Source: Oehlia diaphana | Lineage: Eukaryota > Glomeromycota > Glomeromycetes > Glomerales > Glomeraceae | Assembly (NCBI GenBank): GCA_003833135.1 | Contig: QZLH01000682.1 | Span: 8,012 to 26,280, forward strand | Length of the DNA stretch: 18,269 bases | Direction: 5' to 3' | In this document: positions 1 through 7,642 of the stretch, one piece after another | Numbering within the stretch: the stretch's first letter is position 1 | How the letters are laid out: every line of letters begins with the position of its first letter | Position numbers and translations under genes: made by a program | Notes under the pieces: model-generated | Told to the model about the DNA's origin: nothing | Databases searched by the model: none | The model's input: the letters and a program-made list of their open reading frames with translations, nothing else

Positions 1-934
1 AAGAATAAGCTTTATTAATTTATAAATTATGAAATAAGGTTCATTGTGAATGTTATCAAAGAGATGTTTCTTCTTTTAAACTATATTATTTAATCGTACA
101 TGTACATTACGGATGTCGATCAATCACTCTTTTTTTCTCACAGAAAACTATGTGCGAAACATTTAATAAATACAAATTAATTATGGAAGTTCATTATTTC
201 TAGCAAAATTATAGTTATGTCTCTAAATGAATTTATTAATATATTTTAAATTATTTTGGGTTTTTTTTTAAAAAGCTAATAGGGCAGGTATGTAGTACAT
301 ATTAATGTTTTAATTAAAGTCAATTATTTAAAGCAAGATTTTTAATCGAGATTTTATTGACAGAAATTCATATTTTAATATTCATATAAGATTAAATTAG
401 TTTTTGACATTTTTCATTCAAATATGTTCCATTTCGTCCAACCATCCGACAATTCAATATTCGTATCATGCAATTGTTCTCAATATTTATGAATATACAG
501 TAAATAGTAAAATAAAGAAGTCAGCAATTATTTAGAAAAATGGCCAACTCAAGAATCTAAAAATTTATTTCTCAGATTTTTTAATAAAAAAAAATTCGTC
601 TTGCGCAGCCACATGATCACGTGATTAAAATTTGCGTTAAATAATTCATAAAAATCATACATCGGAAATAATTTCATAATAAAAGAAAATACTCTATAAA
701 TTAAAAATCATAGAATTAAAAATAATAAAAAAACCTTTTAACCGAACATAATTTGCTAATTCTTAATAATTAAGTAATCTATCTTTTCATATGCATACCT
801 GTTCAAATTTATCTTACTTTTTCCAAACATAAAATAAATTATTTTGTTAGTATTAACATAGAATAGTAATCCTTCAGTTATTTTATCAACTTCGTTAATT
901 TTAACTAGTATAAAGCATCCATATCAAAATGGTT
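1..934. other. Intergenic, no supported gene
   Basis: AT-rich sequence with stops in all frames at short intervals. I see no gene, RNA or clear repeat apart from a short palindrome-rich patch near 601-640, listed separately. The last part (after about 935) joins the repetitive tail of the neighbouring minus-strand gene. Confidence 0.6.
601..640. repeat. Palindrome-rich patch resembling a transposon end
   Basis: The patch contains CACATGATCACGTGAT flanked by TTGCGCAG and TTTGCG. Read on the minus strand, TCACGTGATCAT resembles TCATGTGATCATC in the terminal inverted repeats of the Mutator-like element at 5821-6988. It could be a solo or diverged inverted-repeat end. I see no partner nearby, so the call is weak; a chance palindrome in AT-rich DNA is the alternative. 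Confidence 0.25.
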
Positions 935-1108
935 TCATTGTTGATGTTGTATATGATTGGAATCAACTTGTTGCTGTAATCGAGCAACTTGGCAAAAATT
1001 AATTATATCTTGGTGACCGCATATTGTCATTACATTATTCCCAATATTTCCGTTATGCGAATCAGAATTATCGTTGAGATTAACATGTGGTTGAGTAACC
1101 TGGTGAAT
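935..1108 (-). pseudogene. Out-of-frame continuation of the repetitive tail
   Basis: Shifted by +1 relative to the frame ending at 1080, this stretch reads HQVTQPHVNLND, then SDSHNGNIGNNVMTI, then GHQDIINF and LQQQVD, ending at TGA 935-937. It matches the upstream unit, which contains SDSHNRNIGNNVTTI and DHQDLN. The protein repeat is therefore conserved beyond the annotated stop but in another frame. The simplest readings are a one-base insertion or two-base deletion near 1095-1110, or a sequencing error. I see no plausible intron of usual size that would join the frames. Confidence 0.6.
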
Positions 1109-2147
1109 TTAAATCTTGGTGATCGCATGTCAAGCCATTAGATTGTATTGTCGTTACATTATTCCCAATGTTTCTATTATGCGAATCTGAGTCTCTATAA
1201 TCAACTTCTTGTTGTGTGTAAGCAAAAGCTCTAGTTCCATTTACATTTTGGTGACCATTACCGTAGTCTTGACCAATATCTATTGTCGAAACAGGTTGTG
1301 TAGAGAGTGTATTATCCACGATATTTCCGTGAAATAAATTTGTATCTCTATCAGTAATTTGCCGTGGAATATTATCGAAATCAATTATTTGTTGTGTATT
1401 GGTTACATGATAAGGAATTCTATTTTGTGGCGTCACAGATGTTGAAAAGGGAAAATCATTGTTTTGACTATCAGTAATCGATTGTGATATCATTACATTA
1501 TTTTCAATATTTCCATAAAATGAATTTATATTTCCATTATAACCTGGTTCTTTGGGAATGCGTTGTGGTATATTATTGAAATCGACTTGTTGTCGTGGAT
1601 TAGTGACATTATTATTATAATATTCGACTCCAGTTTGTTGAGAAAAGTTATTGTCAAAATTAGCTTGACTATCAGTTATCGAAATTGTCTGTGTATTATG
1701 TCCGTAAGAAGAATTTAAGTTTCGATCGGTAATCTCACTATCAAGAATATGATTTTTTACAAGATGAAAATGAAGAATTTGTTTCAAATCTTTTTCCAAA
1801 TCCAACTTTTGATTCAAGGATAATAATTCTTTTCGTTCTAAATCATTTATGCCTATATCTATTCCATATATATTTTTGTTCAATATATTTACTATCAAAG
1901 AATATGGAAGTATTTTACATGTGACATAATAATTTTCTGTAGAATTAATATTATAAAAGAATCCATGATCATAATTGCGATCATCCAAGAAAACAGAGCC
2001 TTGTAAAATAATTTGACAAGTTATATGATAAAATTTACCATCATGTGGTGCAAAATGAAAAAATTTACATTCATTCATTTGATTCATTCGTATACTATTA
2101 TTTTGTGTGATAGGTTGTATCATTGGCACAGTAGCCGCAACATTCAT
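1080..2147 (-). CDS. Uncharacterised protein with conserved N-terminal domain and Asn/Gln-rich repetitive tail
   Basis: A single open frame of 355 codons on the minus strand. Residues about 25-130 (FHFAPHDGKFYHITC through NILNKNIYGIDIG) look like a folded domain. I recognise its style from an uncharacterised Rhizophagus family, from memory and without a search. Residues 130-355 are rich in Asn, Gln, Ser and Thr and form degenerate repeats of about 50-65 residues. Recurring pieces are ITDSQ or ITDR, QQVDFNNIP-like, and SFYGNIENNV-like. The start is the first ATG after a stop-rich leader; another Met lies about 20 codons in. The frame stops at 1080, but the same repeat continues in the next frame to a TGA at 935-937, so the true 3' end may be 935 with a frameshift between. 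The tail looks prion-like in composition. Function is unknown; it could also be a decaying family member. Confidence 0.7.
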   Translation of the reverse strand: MNVAATVPMIQPITQNNSIRMNQMNECKFFHFAPHDGKFYHITCQIILQGSVFLDDRNYDHGFFYNINSTENYYVTCKILPYSLIVNILNKNIYGIDIGINDLERKELLSLNQKLDLEKDLKQILHFHLVKNHILDSEITDRNLNSSYGHNTQTISITDSQANFDNNFSQQTGVEYYNNNVTNPRQQVDFNNIPQRIPKEPGYNGNINSFYGNIENNVMISQSITDSQNNDFPFSTSVTPQNRIPYHVTNTQQIIDFDNIPRQITDRDTNLFHGNIVDNTLSTQPVSTIDIGQDYGNGHQNVNGTRAFAYTQQEVDYRDSDSHNRNIGNNVTTIQSNGLTCDHQDLNSPGYSTTC

Positions 2148-2340
2148 ATTTATAATGGTTCTTTAATTTGGTATCGTTAAAGGCAAGATTGTAATAAATA
2201 ATAATAAAGATAATATATATATATATATATATTTTTTAATCTCTTTTTACAAAATAAATAATTTTGTGAAATTTTTGTGAAAATAAATTGAAGAATATTT
2301 GTAATCTTAATAAAAGATTTTAAGTGATACAAAAATGTGA
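2148..2340. promoter_or_regulatory. Upstream region of the Asn/Gln-rich gene, with TA microsatellite
   Basis: This is the 5' flank of the minus-strand gene starting at 2147. It contains an alternating TA run of about 20 bases at 2212-2232 and otherwise only AT-rich sequence. No defined TATA or initiator element can be separated from the TA run. Confidence 0.35.
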
Positions 2341-2990
2341 TTTCGCAATAATCATATAAAACAATAAAAGGTAAGAAAATTAAAAGGTTAAGGTGGCACA
2401 AGATAATAAAATAAAAGAATTAAGGGTTGACAAACAAAGTTCCGCAATTGATAATGACATGAAAGAATAATTAAAAATAAAGACTAAGGCGACACAAAAA
2501 ATTGAGGTGACACACGAACTAAACATTAAATCATGCAAATCAATAAAAGGTATGAGATTAAGGTGACACAAGATTTGTGGAGATACATTTCCATAATTGA
2601 TCATATAGACATGTATTATTGTAGACGACAAACAATTATTAAGGTAGCACAAAAATTGAGGTGACACATGAAAAATATTCCGCAATGACCAAATAGACAT
2701 GCAAGAAACAACAAATGGTAAGAGATAACATTAACGGTAAATAAAATAAAAAGGTTAAGGAGAACAAAAAAAATATTTCACAATTAATCATGACATGTAA
2801 GAATAATCAAATGTAAAAAAAAAAAAGAATTAAAATGACAAATGAAACAGAAATTAATAAATCAAGGTAATACAAGATTTGAGAAGACACAAGAAAAATT
2901 TTCACAATTGATCATATAGTCAAGAATACAAGTCATTGCAGACGGTAAGACGGTAAAACAATTGTCTAAAGATTAAGGTGACACATGACA
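2341..2990. repeat. Degenerate minisatellite, about six units of 90-150 bp
   Basis: Two motifs recur. The first, like TTCCGCAATTGATCATATAGACATG's opening half (TTCCGCAATTGATC), begins near 2341, 2440, 2588, 2678, 2776 and 2899. The second, AGGTGACACA or a one-to-two-base variant, occurs at 2391, 2487, 2505, 2561, 2642, 2659 and 2976. Spacing between the first motifs is about 99, 148, 90, 98 and 123 bp, so units have gained and lost pieces. Minus-strand open frames across this block carry the repeat as peptides such as VSPQILCHLNL and are by-products, not genes. Confidence 0.75.
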
Positions 2991-3899
2991 CGTGTAAAAA
3001 GGAGGCTCATTCAAACAATAAGACAAGAAACAAAAAAAAAGGAAATTTATTTTATCAAACAATAACAATTACAAATTTTGTCTTTTCCTTGTTCTCTTCA
3101 TGCAAATACAATCACTTAATACTTTACATGATACATGTGAAATAAGTTTATTTATTGCGTATCATCTTTAACGTCCATGAATTAATTATTATTTAGTATA
3201 AAGAGGAAAATAATTTTCAATTTCGCGAATTATGCATCTTCACACATTTCCGGACACCCCATACATAAATAAGAAGGTTATGCTTAGATTAAGTTGATCA
3301 GGGTTCGAAAATTTACGTATGTTACACACTTACACTTTCTATTTTCATCGCTTATTCTAGGATAATAATATAATACTACCATATAAATTAGTATAAGATA
3401 GTATTAATTTGGTAACTTCAAATTATTTAGGAAGGAGAATAAAAGGATTAATTCGTGATCCGGTGATGATTGAATAAGAATATATTTTATGAAAATAATG
3501 ATTTAAATTATTAGGGAATTTAAAATTACAAAGTACCGTATATAATTAAAACTCAATATAGAGTAATAGTTACTAATACAAAAAAATTAAATTTTCCTCA
3601 TTGAAATACTAAATATTCTTAAACCTTTTCAATAATTATTATTCTTTTATTTTTTATTTTTTATTACTGTAGTTACAAGTCTTTGAAATTTAATTTAAAA
3701 GTAAAAGTAGTTCTTTTTTCTGATGATTGTATTTAAAACATACTCTAATATTAGAAAGTGAATTTAACATTTTCTTTAAAACTATTTATACTGTAATTCC
3801 TTCGATTTTCACGATATGTTATACATTACTTATGAATAAATATCAAAAATATGTAAAATAAAATAATGCTTGCTCTTGGCCAGATGTATGGTAGATTAA

Positions 3900-3951
3900 C
3901 CTACAACTGTTTCTCCTGAACACCACGTAGAGGTGACAAGCTTCGTTCAGG
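3900..3951 (+). other. Coding-like fragment sharing a 15-nt motif with 5371-5385
   Basis: Reads PTTVSPEHHVEVTSFVQ, followed at once by GTAAAA, which could be a splice donor. CACCACGTAGAGGTG (3921-3935) differs by one base from CACCACGTTGAGGTG at 5371-5385, where the plus frame reads SSDHHVEVHRG. Both copies thus encode HHVEV. The DNA can also fold: CCTGAAC (3915-3921) pairs with GTTCAGG (3945-3951), and an inner CACC can pair with GGTG. An old duplicated exon or dispersed repeat fits; nature and function are unknown. Confidence 0.25.
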
Positions 3952-4143
3952 TAAAAAAAAAACCACTTACCTTAAAACTTACAACCAGTTTATAATTAAT
4001 GGGGTTTAAAAAAAAATAAAATATTATTTGGGTTGTTAAGAACAAAAATTTGAGCAGAGAAGTTCGGACATATAGATATATAACAACATAACACAATTTA
4101 ACCATTTTTCTTTGATTTCTACATGAAAACTGTGTTTTTTTAG

Positions 4144-4479
4144 TTATGTTCTGGCCCCAGATACAACTACTTATGCGCAAGCACATCAAAAACAACGAGA
4201 AAAGATAAGAAAGAAATTATAAAAGACGTAAAAATCAAAACAAATAAAAGAAATGCACAAGCGCATCAGAACAAGAAAGAAATTATTCTTGTAAAATCAA
4301 AAATAAGCTTTCTCATCCCCCCATCTAATTATTTGGTTTACATATATACACAATACGTACTATGTACATACATACATAAAATACGTACGTATATATACGT
4401 AATGTGGGAAAGTCGATCGAGCAATAAACACAGGTTTCTCTATTCAAATTTCATTAAAAATTTGTTTAAGTATGGTTAA
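4144..4479 (+). other. Open frame of 111 codons without start, containing a local duplication
   Basis: After an in-frame TAG (4141-4143), whose AG could serve as a splice acceptor after a T-run, the frame stays open to TAA at 4477-4479. This is long for such AT-rich DNA. The block around 4172-4220 is repeated at 4252-4287, with ATGCRCAAGCRCATCA and GAAAGAAATTAT shared. The two copies fall in different frames, which argues against this frame being the conserved one. No domain is recognisable. I do not call it a gene. Confidence 0.2.
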
Positions 4480-4556
4480 AACTTTTTCAACGTGGCGTCG
4501 GTCGTTTAAAATGTGATACGGAGTTGGTTGTACCTTACCTCTTACCATACTTAACA

Positions 4557-4612
4557 AAAAAAAAAAAAAATAAAAGAAAAAGAAAACGAGAAAGAAAAGG
4601 AAAGAGGGTTAA
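4557..4612 (+). repeat. Homopurine A-rich tract
   Basis: About 56 nearly all-purine bases, starting with a long A run and continuing as AAAGAAAAGGAAAGAGGG-type sequence. This is low-complexity DNA with no sign of coding. Confidence 0.6.
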
Positions 4613-5220
4613 AGTGAATAAAGAGAAAAATAGCTATTTTATATATTTTAATCATATATTACTTAAATCGGAATGATTCAGGATTGACTATAATGAGTAA
4701 GATATAAATATAATAGACAAAATGCACGTCATTATATACAGTACATGACGTCATATCAAGATTCTGTGTACATTTTCACTTTTTTTAATTATCACGTTAT
4801 TAAGGTTATACTAATTAGGATGACGTTAGCGGTTGCCAGAAAATTATATGATATATTAAATTATTTTATTAGTAATTTAGTCAGCAAAACATGTGATAAC
4901 AGACATGAAATACGAATCCAATAAGCTAAGCTTTTATCCTTCTGCGGTCTGACGAGGTATCTTTAATTATTAAAATTCGTTTTTTTTAAAAAAAATTAGT
5001 TTTTCGATTATTAGAATTTAGAAAAGTATTTTTAATGTTTGAAAATTTTACCGGACTTTTGGTAAATGAATAATCAAATAGCAATACATACTTCTGCAGA
5101 TTCACAATTATATATTAACTTATACCGGATTTTACTAATTAAGATTTATCAGTGATGCTAAATGATTTTTAAATATTTTCCCAAAATGATCCCAGAGTTA
5201 TAATTTACAGAAGCGAAATA

Positions 5221-5820
5221 ATTGTCATTATGAACCTAAAAAAAGAACCTTTTCAAAAAAATATCGATGACTCTATTAAAGGTCGTTTTTTAATTATATT
5301 AATTTTAGAACACTGCTCACTATTTGTTGCTGACTTAGCCAAGTCTTTTAAAAACTTGTTGTCATCTGATCACCACGTTGAGGTGCATCGGGGGAAGGGG
5401 AAAAGAAAAAGAAGGGAAAGGGGAAAACGTAGGGAAGGGAAAACGAAGGGAAAGGGAAAACGAAAAATCATTTTTTTTGATTTTTTAATCACAAAAACGT
5501 TAAGTGTACATTATAATAGAATACAAATTAAATATTTAGTAGTTTATAGATTATAGAATTAATGTTTACAAAGTACTAATCACTTGCTGTCTTAATCAAT
5601 CCTTATTGGCTCAGTTTACTTAGAACTGTCATAAAATAACAGAATTTTACATTCAAGATAAGGATTATATAGTTTGCATGTAAAATTTGACGTCATAATG
5701 ACATCATATTATAACTCAAAGATTGCCAATACCATAACGAAAGTTACGAAATCCCATGATATTGCAAATGATTTCAGATTGAAAAATTTTAGAAAATGAT
5801 AATTTAAACTTTACGTTTAT
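5221..5820. other. Intergenic, with G-rich purine tract
   Basis: A plus-strand open frame at 5230-5556 crosses this stretch. Its centre is translated purine repeat (Arg/Lys/Gly run) and it lacks any recognisable domain, so I do not call it a gene. The stretch also contains the HHVEV motif copy at 5371-5385, the purine tract at 5389-5465 and a TGACGTCA palindrome at 5688-5695. Confidence 0.45.
5389..5465 (+). repeat. Homopurine G-run minisatellite, quadruplex- or triplex-prone
   Basis: Imperfect units of about 16 bases, GGGAAAGGGGAAAACG-like, with GGG or longer runs at 5390, 5397, 5414, 5420, 5432, 5437, 5448 and 5454. Four runs at 5432-5456 are separated by loops of 2, 8 and 3 bases, slightly beyond the classic 1-7 quadruplex rule. 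The near-complete strand asymmetry is also compatible with triplex formation. It is unusually G-rich for this window. Confidence 0.7.
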
Positions 5821-5822
5821 TT

Positions 5823-5860
5823 GCGTAAATCATGTGATCATCGCAAATCACATGATTGTG
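5823..5860 (+). repeat. Left terminal inverted repeat of the Mutator-like element
   Basis: Begins GCGTAAATCATGTGATCATC and ends TGATTGTG. It is matched in inverted orientation at 6949-6986 with two mismatches and is itself internally palindromic (ATCATGTGAT and ATCACATGAT). An inner extension at 5875-5893 matches 6922-6940. Confidence 0.75.
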
Positions 5861-5934
5861 TCTAAAGTGTTACTGTACGTAATTTACATAAAATAATAAA
5901 CTTTTATTAAAATTTCACTTTTTCACTTTCAATA

Positions 5935-6815
5935 TGGATATTGTAACTATTGGAACTATTGGTAATTTACAAAAATGTGAAATATGTCGAAAAAATTTAT
6001 CTCTAGAAGCTTTCATTCTCGGCAATTTAAAACTTGTAATATACAGTATGTTGTCATAAAGCTACTTTGCAATATGAACAATTTAATCAATCTTAGAACT
6101 TTTAATTCTAGAAGAAATGGCAAACAACTTTTTGAAAGAATTTTAGAAAACAACACTAATGAATATTTAGAAACTAGTACTATAGATTTTAATTGCAATG
6201 TTTCAAAAAATTTTTTGACCACGTCTTGATTTAGTAATTTATATTCTTCTTATTCCACATTATCAACAACAATATAATAAGTATTTATATTTATGTGGGC
6301 GTGAAAACCTTCATGGTGGTAATATTTTAAAAAGGAGTTGAATTATTTGCAAAATAATGAATATTTTACTGATATTGAAAAGTGGATATGTTCTTGTTTG
6401 GGCTTTTTAAAAAACAATTTTTTCTTTGTAAGCATTTAATTAATGCTTCTCAATTTACAATTATCCTTCTTTTTTTTACAAAGTTCAACGTCAAGAGATA
6501 TATACTTACCATGCGAAGAATCAATGCAAAATCCACCTTCTAATTCAATTAGTGGTAAATAATATTTATATTATCATATTGACAATAACAAAAATAAGAT
6601 AATGCATTAAGCAATATAACAAATGCAACTTTTTAAAGATTACAAATTAATATTATGTCAAGCATTGAAAATTGTAAAAGAATCAGACAAGTTTTAAGGG
6701 AATTAAAAGTTTAATAACTGATATTAATAAGTATGAAAGACAGATTACAAATCCACGTACTTGGAAAGATCATAATAAACATACGATGTTTTTAGAGAAG
6801 CGATTTATTTTTTAG
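5935..6815 (+). pseudogene. Decayed SWIM zinc-finger / Mutator-like transposase
   Basis: Coding pieces lie in order but in shifting frames. 5935-6012 reads LQKCEICRKNLSLEA, and the next frame continues FHSRQFKTCN, giving a CxxC...C zinc-ribbon-like start. 6079-6210 is open (FNSRRNGKQLFERILENN). 6219-6338 reads PRLDLVIYILL and YLYLCGRENLHGGN. 6353-6460 reads FTDIEKWICSCLGFLKNN, then after a slip in a T-run FFLCKHLINASQ. The C-x-C (6389-6397) and C-x-H (6427-6435) residues fit the SWIM finger. The tail 6729-6815 reads NPRTWKDHNKHTMFLE. From memory, this block order resembles SWIM-domain proteins abundant in Rhizophagus. The catalytic DDE region appears missing. Multiple stops and shifts rule out a functional product. 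Confidence 0.7.
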
Positions 6816-6948
6816 ATAGACAGTAAATTAATAAATTTATGAAATATTTTAATAAATTAATAAAGTTTTCTTTAAAGTTTCATAATAAAATACTTTTAAT
6901 TTTTTTTGAATATTCGAATTTTTTTATGTAAATTAAGTACCTCTTTAT

Positions 6949-6986
6949 CACAATCATGTGATATGTGATGATCACATGATTTACGC
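6949..6986 (-). repeat. Right terminal inverted repeat of the Mutator-like element
   Basis: Inverted counterpart of 5823-5860, ending TTTACGC on the plus strand. The open frames on either strand here simply translate the repeat. Confidence 0.75.
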
Positions 6987-7080
6987 AGAATTTTTTGGGG
7001 TATTTTGTTAACGTTTTTACTAGCTGAGTGTGAACAGAAGAGTCAAAAAGACAAAATAACCTTGATCTGATCAAAAACAT

Positions 7081-7642
7081 TGGAGAACCGTAAAATTAGT
7101 GTAAAATTCGAAAGATTTTTTTTTTGGTTTTCAGAGAACGAGAAATGATTCGAAAAGAATTGTTTAATTGTACACGTGTTATCAAATGATCAGCGATACA
7201 ATATCTGATAGGTTTTTAGTTGAAAAAATAGCTCAGTTTTTAAATGATGATTTGCGTTGCTTTTAAAAATTATCAGATATTTGGTAAATTTTAAAAAAAT
7301 TGGACTATATGTATTGGAATCATTGGAATGGACATACATAATTATGTATTTACGTAATGTAGTCAAATCGTAATGACGAAATTTTACAAAAATGTACATT
7401 ATAGGATGATCTTTCAGGTGTAAGCACTTATTATATCACATGTTAGACCATCAAACTTGGGAACGATCTGATCATGTTCAGAACAATCTTACCAAGGTGA
7501 ACAATTAATAGCGGTAAAACCTGTTCTTACAATTAATGATTAACGACAAATATAAAAATCGGTAGTACAATCGAATTTTATATAAGAAACCATTTAAGCG
7601 CTAAAGAAAAAAAAAAATAAAAACGGTTTTTTTTTTTACAAA
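7081..7642 (+). promoter_or_regulatory. Upstream region of the pseudokinase-Sel1 gene, with TATA-like box
   Basis: No gene is supported between the Mutator-like element and the ATG at 7643. TATATAAG at 7579-7586 lies about 57 bases before the start codon, and A- and T-runs surround it, as in many AT-rich fungal promoters. TACACGTGTTATC near 7171 holds an E-box-like CACGTG. These are pattern matches only. Confidence 0.35.

Larger units (their letters stand above)
2991..5220. other. Long intergenic stretch without a supported gene
   Basis: Very AT-rich sequence. It holds a possible short coding-like piece at 3900-3950, an 80-bp-spaced duplication at 4172-4287 within a long open frame, CATA/TACGTA-rich simple sequence at 4340-4402, a homopurine run at 4557-4612, and a TGACGTCA palindrome at 4746-4753. 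A GGTTCGA near 3302 resembles a tRNA B box but no cloverleaf forms around it. Confidence 0.5.
5821..6988 (+). mobile_element. Dead Mutator-like DNA transposon with terminal inverted repeats
   Basis: The left end 5823-5860 and the right end 6949-6986 are inverted copies matching at 36 of 38 positions (GCGTAAATCATGTGATCATC...). After a gap of about 6 bases the match resumes: 5875-5893 against 6922-6940, 18 of 19. Between them lies a frameshifted open-reading relic with a SWIM-type zinc-finger signature, as in Mutator-like transposases. I could not see a clear target-site duplication outside the ends, which fits an old insertion. The 1.17-kb length is short for an autonomous Mutator element, so the interior has probably suffered deletion. 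Confidence 0.75.

Noticed and set aside
2177..2700. Two minus-strand open frames (74 and 106 codons) that could be small membrane proteins
   Set aside because: They translate the minisatellite and the TA run; their internal peptide repeats mirror the DNA repeat and the overlap with each other is inconsistent with genes.
2341..2990. A CRISPR array, because of regular repeats
   Set aside because: Repeat units are long, diverged and irregularly spaced, with no constant repeat and unique spacer pattern, and the genome is eukaryotic.
3270..3320. GGTTCGA resembling a tRNA B box
   Set aside because: No A box at the right distance and no cloverleaf stems form.
3947..4195. Minus-strand open frame of 82 codons, rich in Phe and Leu
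   Set aside because: It is the complement of A-rich sequence with no domain, and plus-strand splice-like signals cross it.
5230..5556. Plus-strand open frame of 108 codons with a Lys/Arg/Gly run
   Set aside because: The middle third is translated homopurine repeat and no family is recognisable.
6013..6222. Minus-strand 69-codon open frame
   Set aside because: Antisense shadow of the transposase relic.
5984..6229. 81-codon open frame as an independent small gene
   Set aside because: It contains the middle piece of the SWIM/Mutator-like relic, whose start and later pieces lie in other frames.
6880..7399. Two minus-strand open frames of 66 and 69 codons
   Set aside because: The first translates the right inverted repeat; the second has no domain and lies in the promoter region of the pseudokinase gene.
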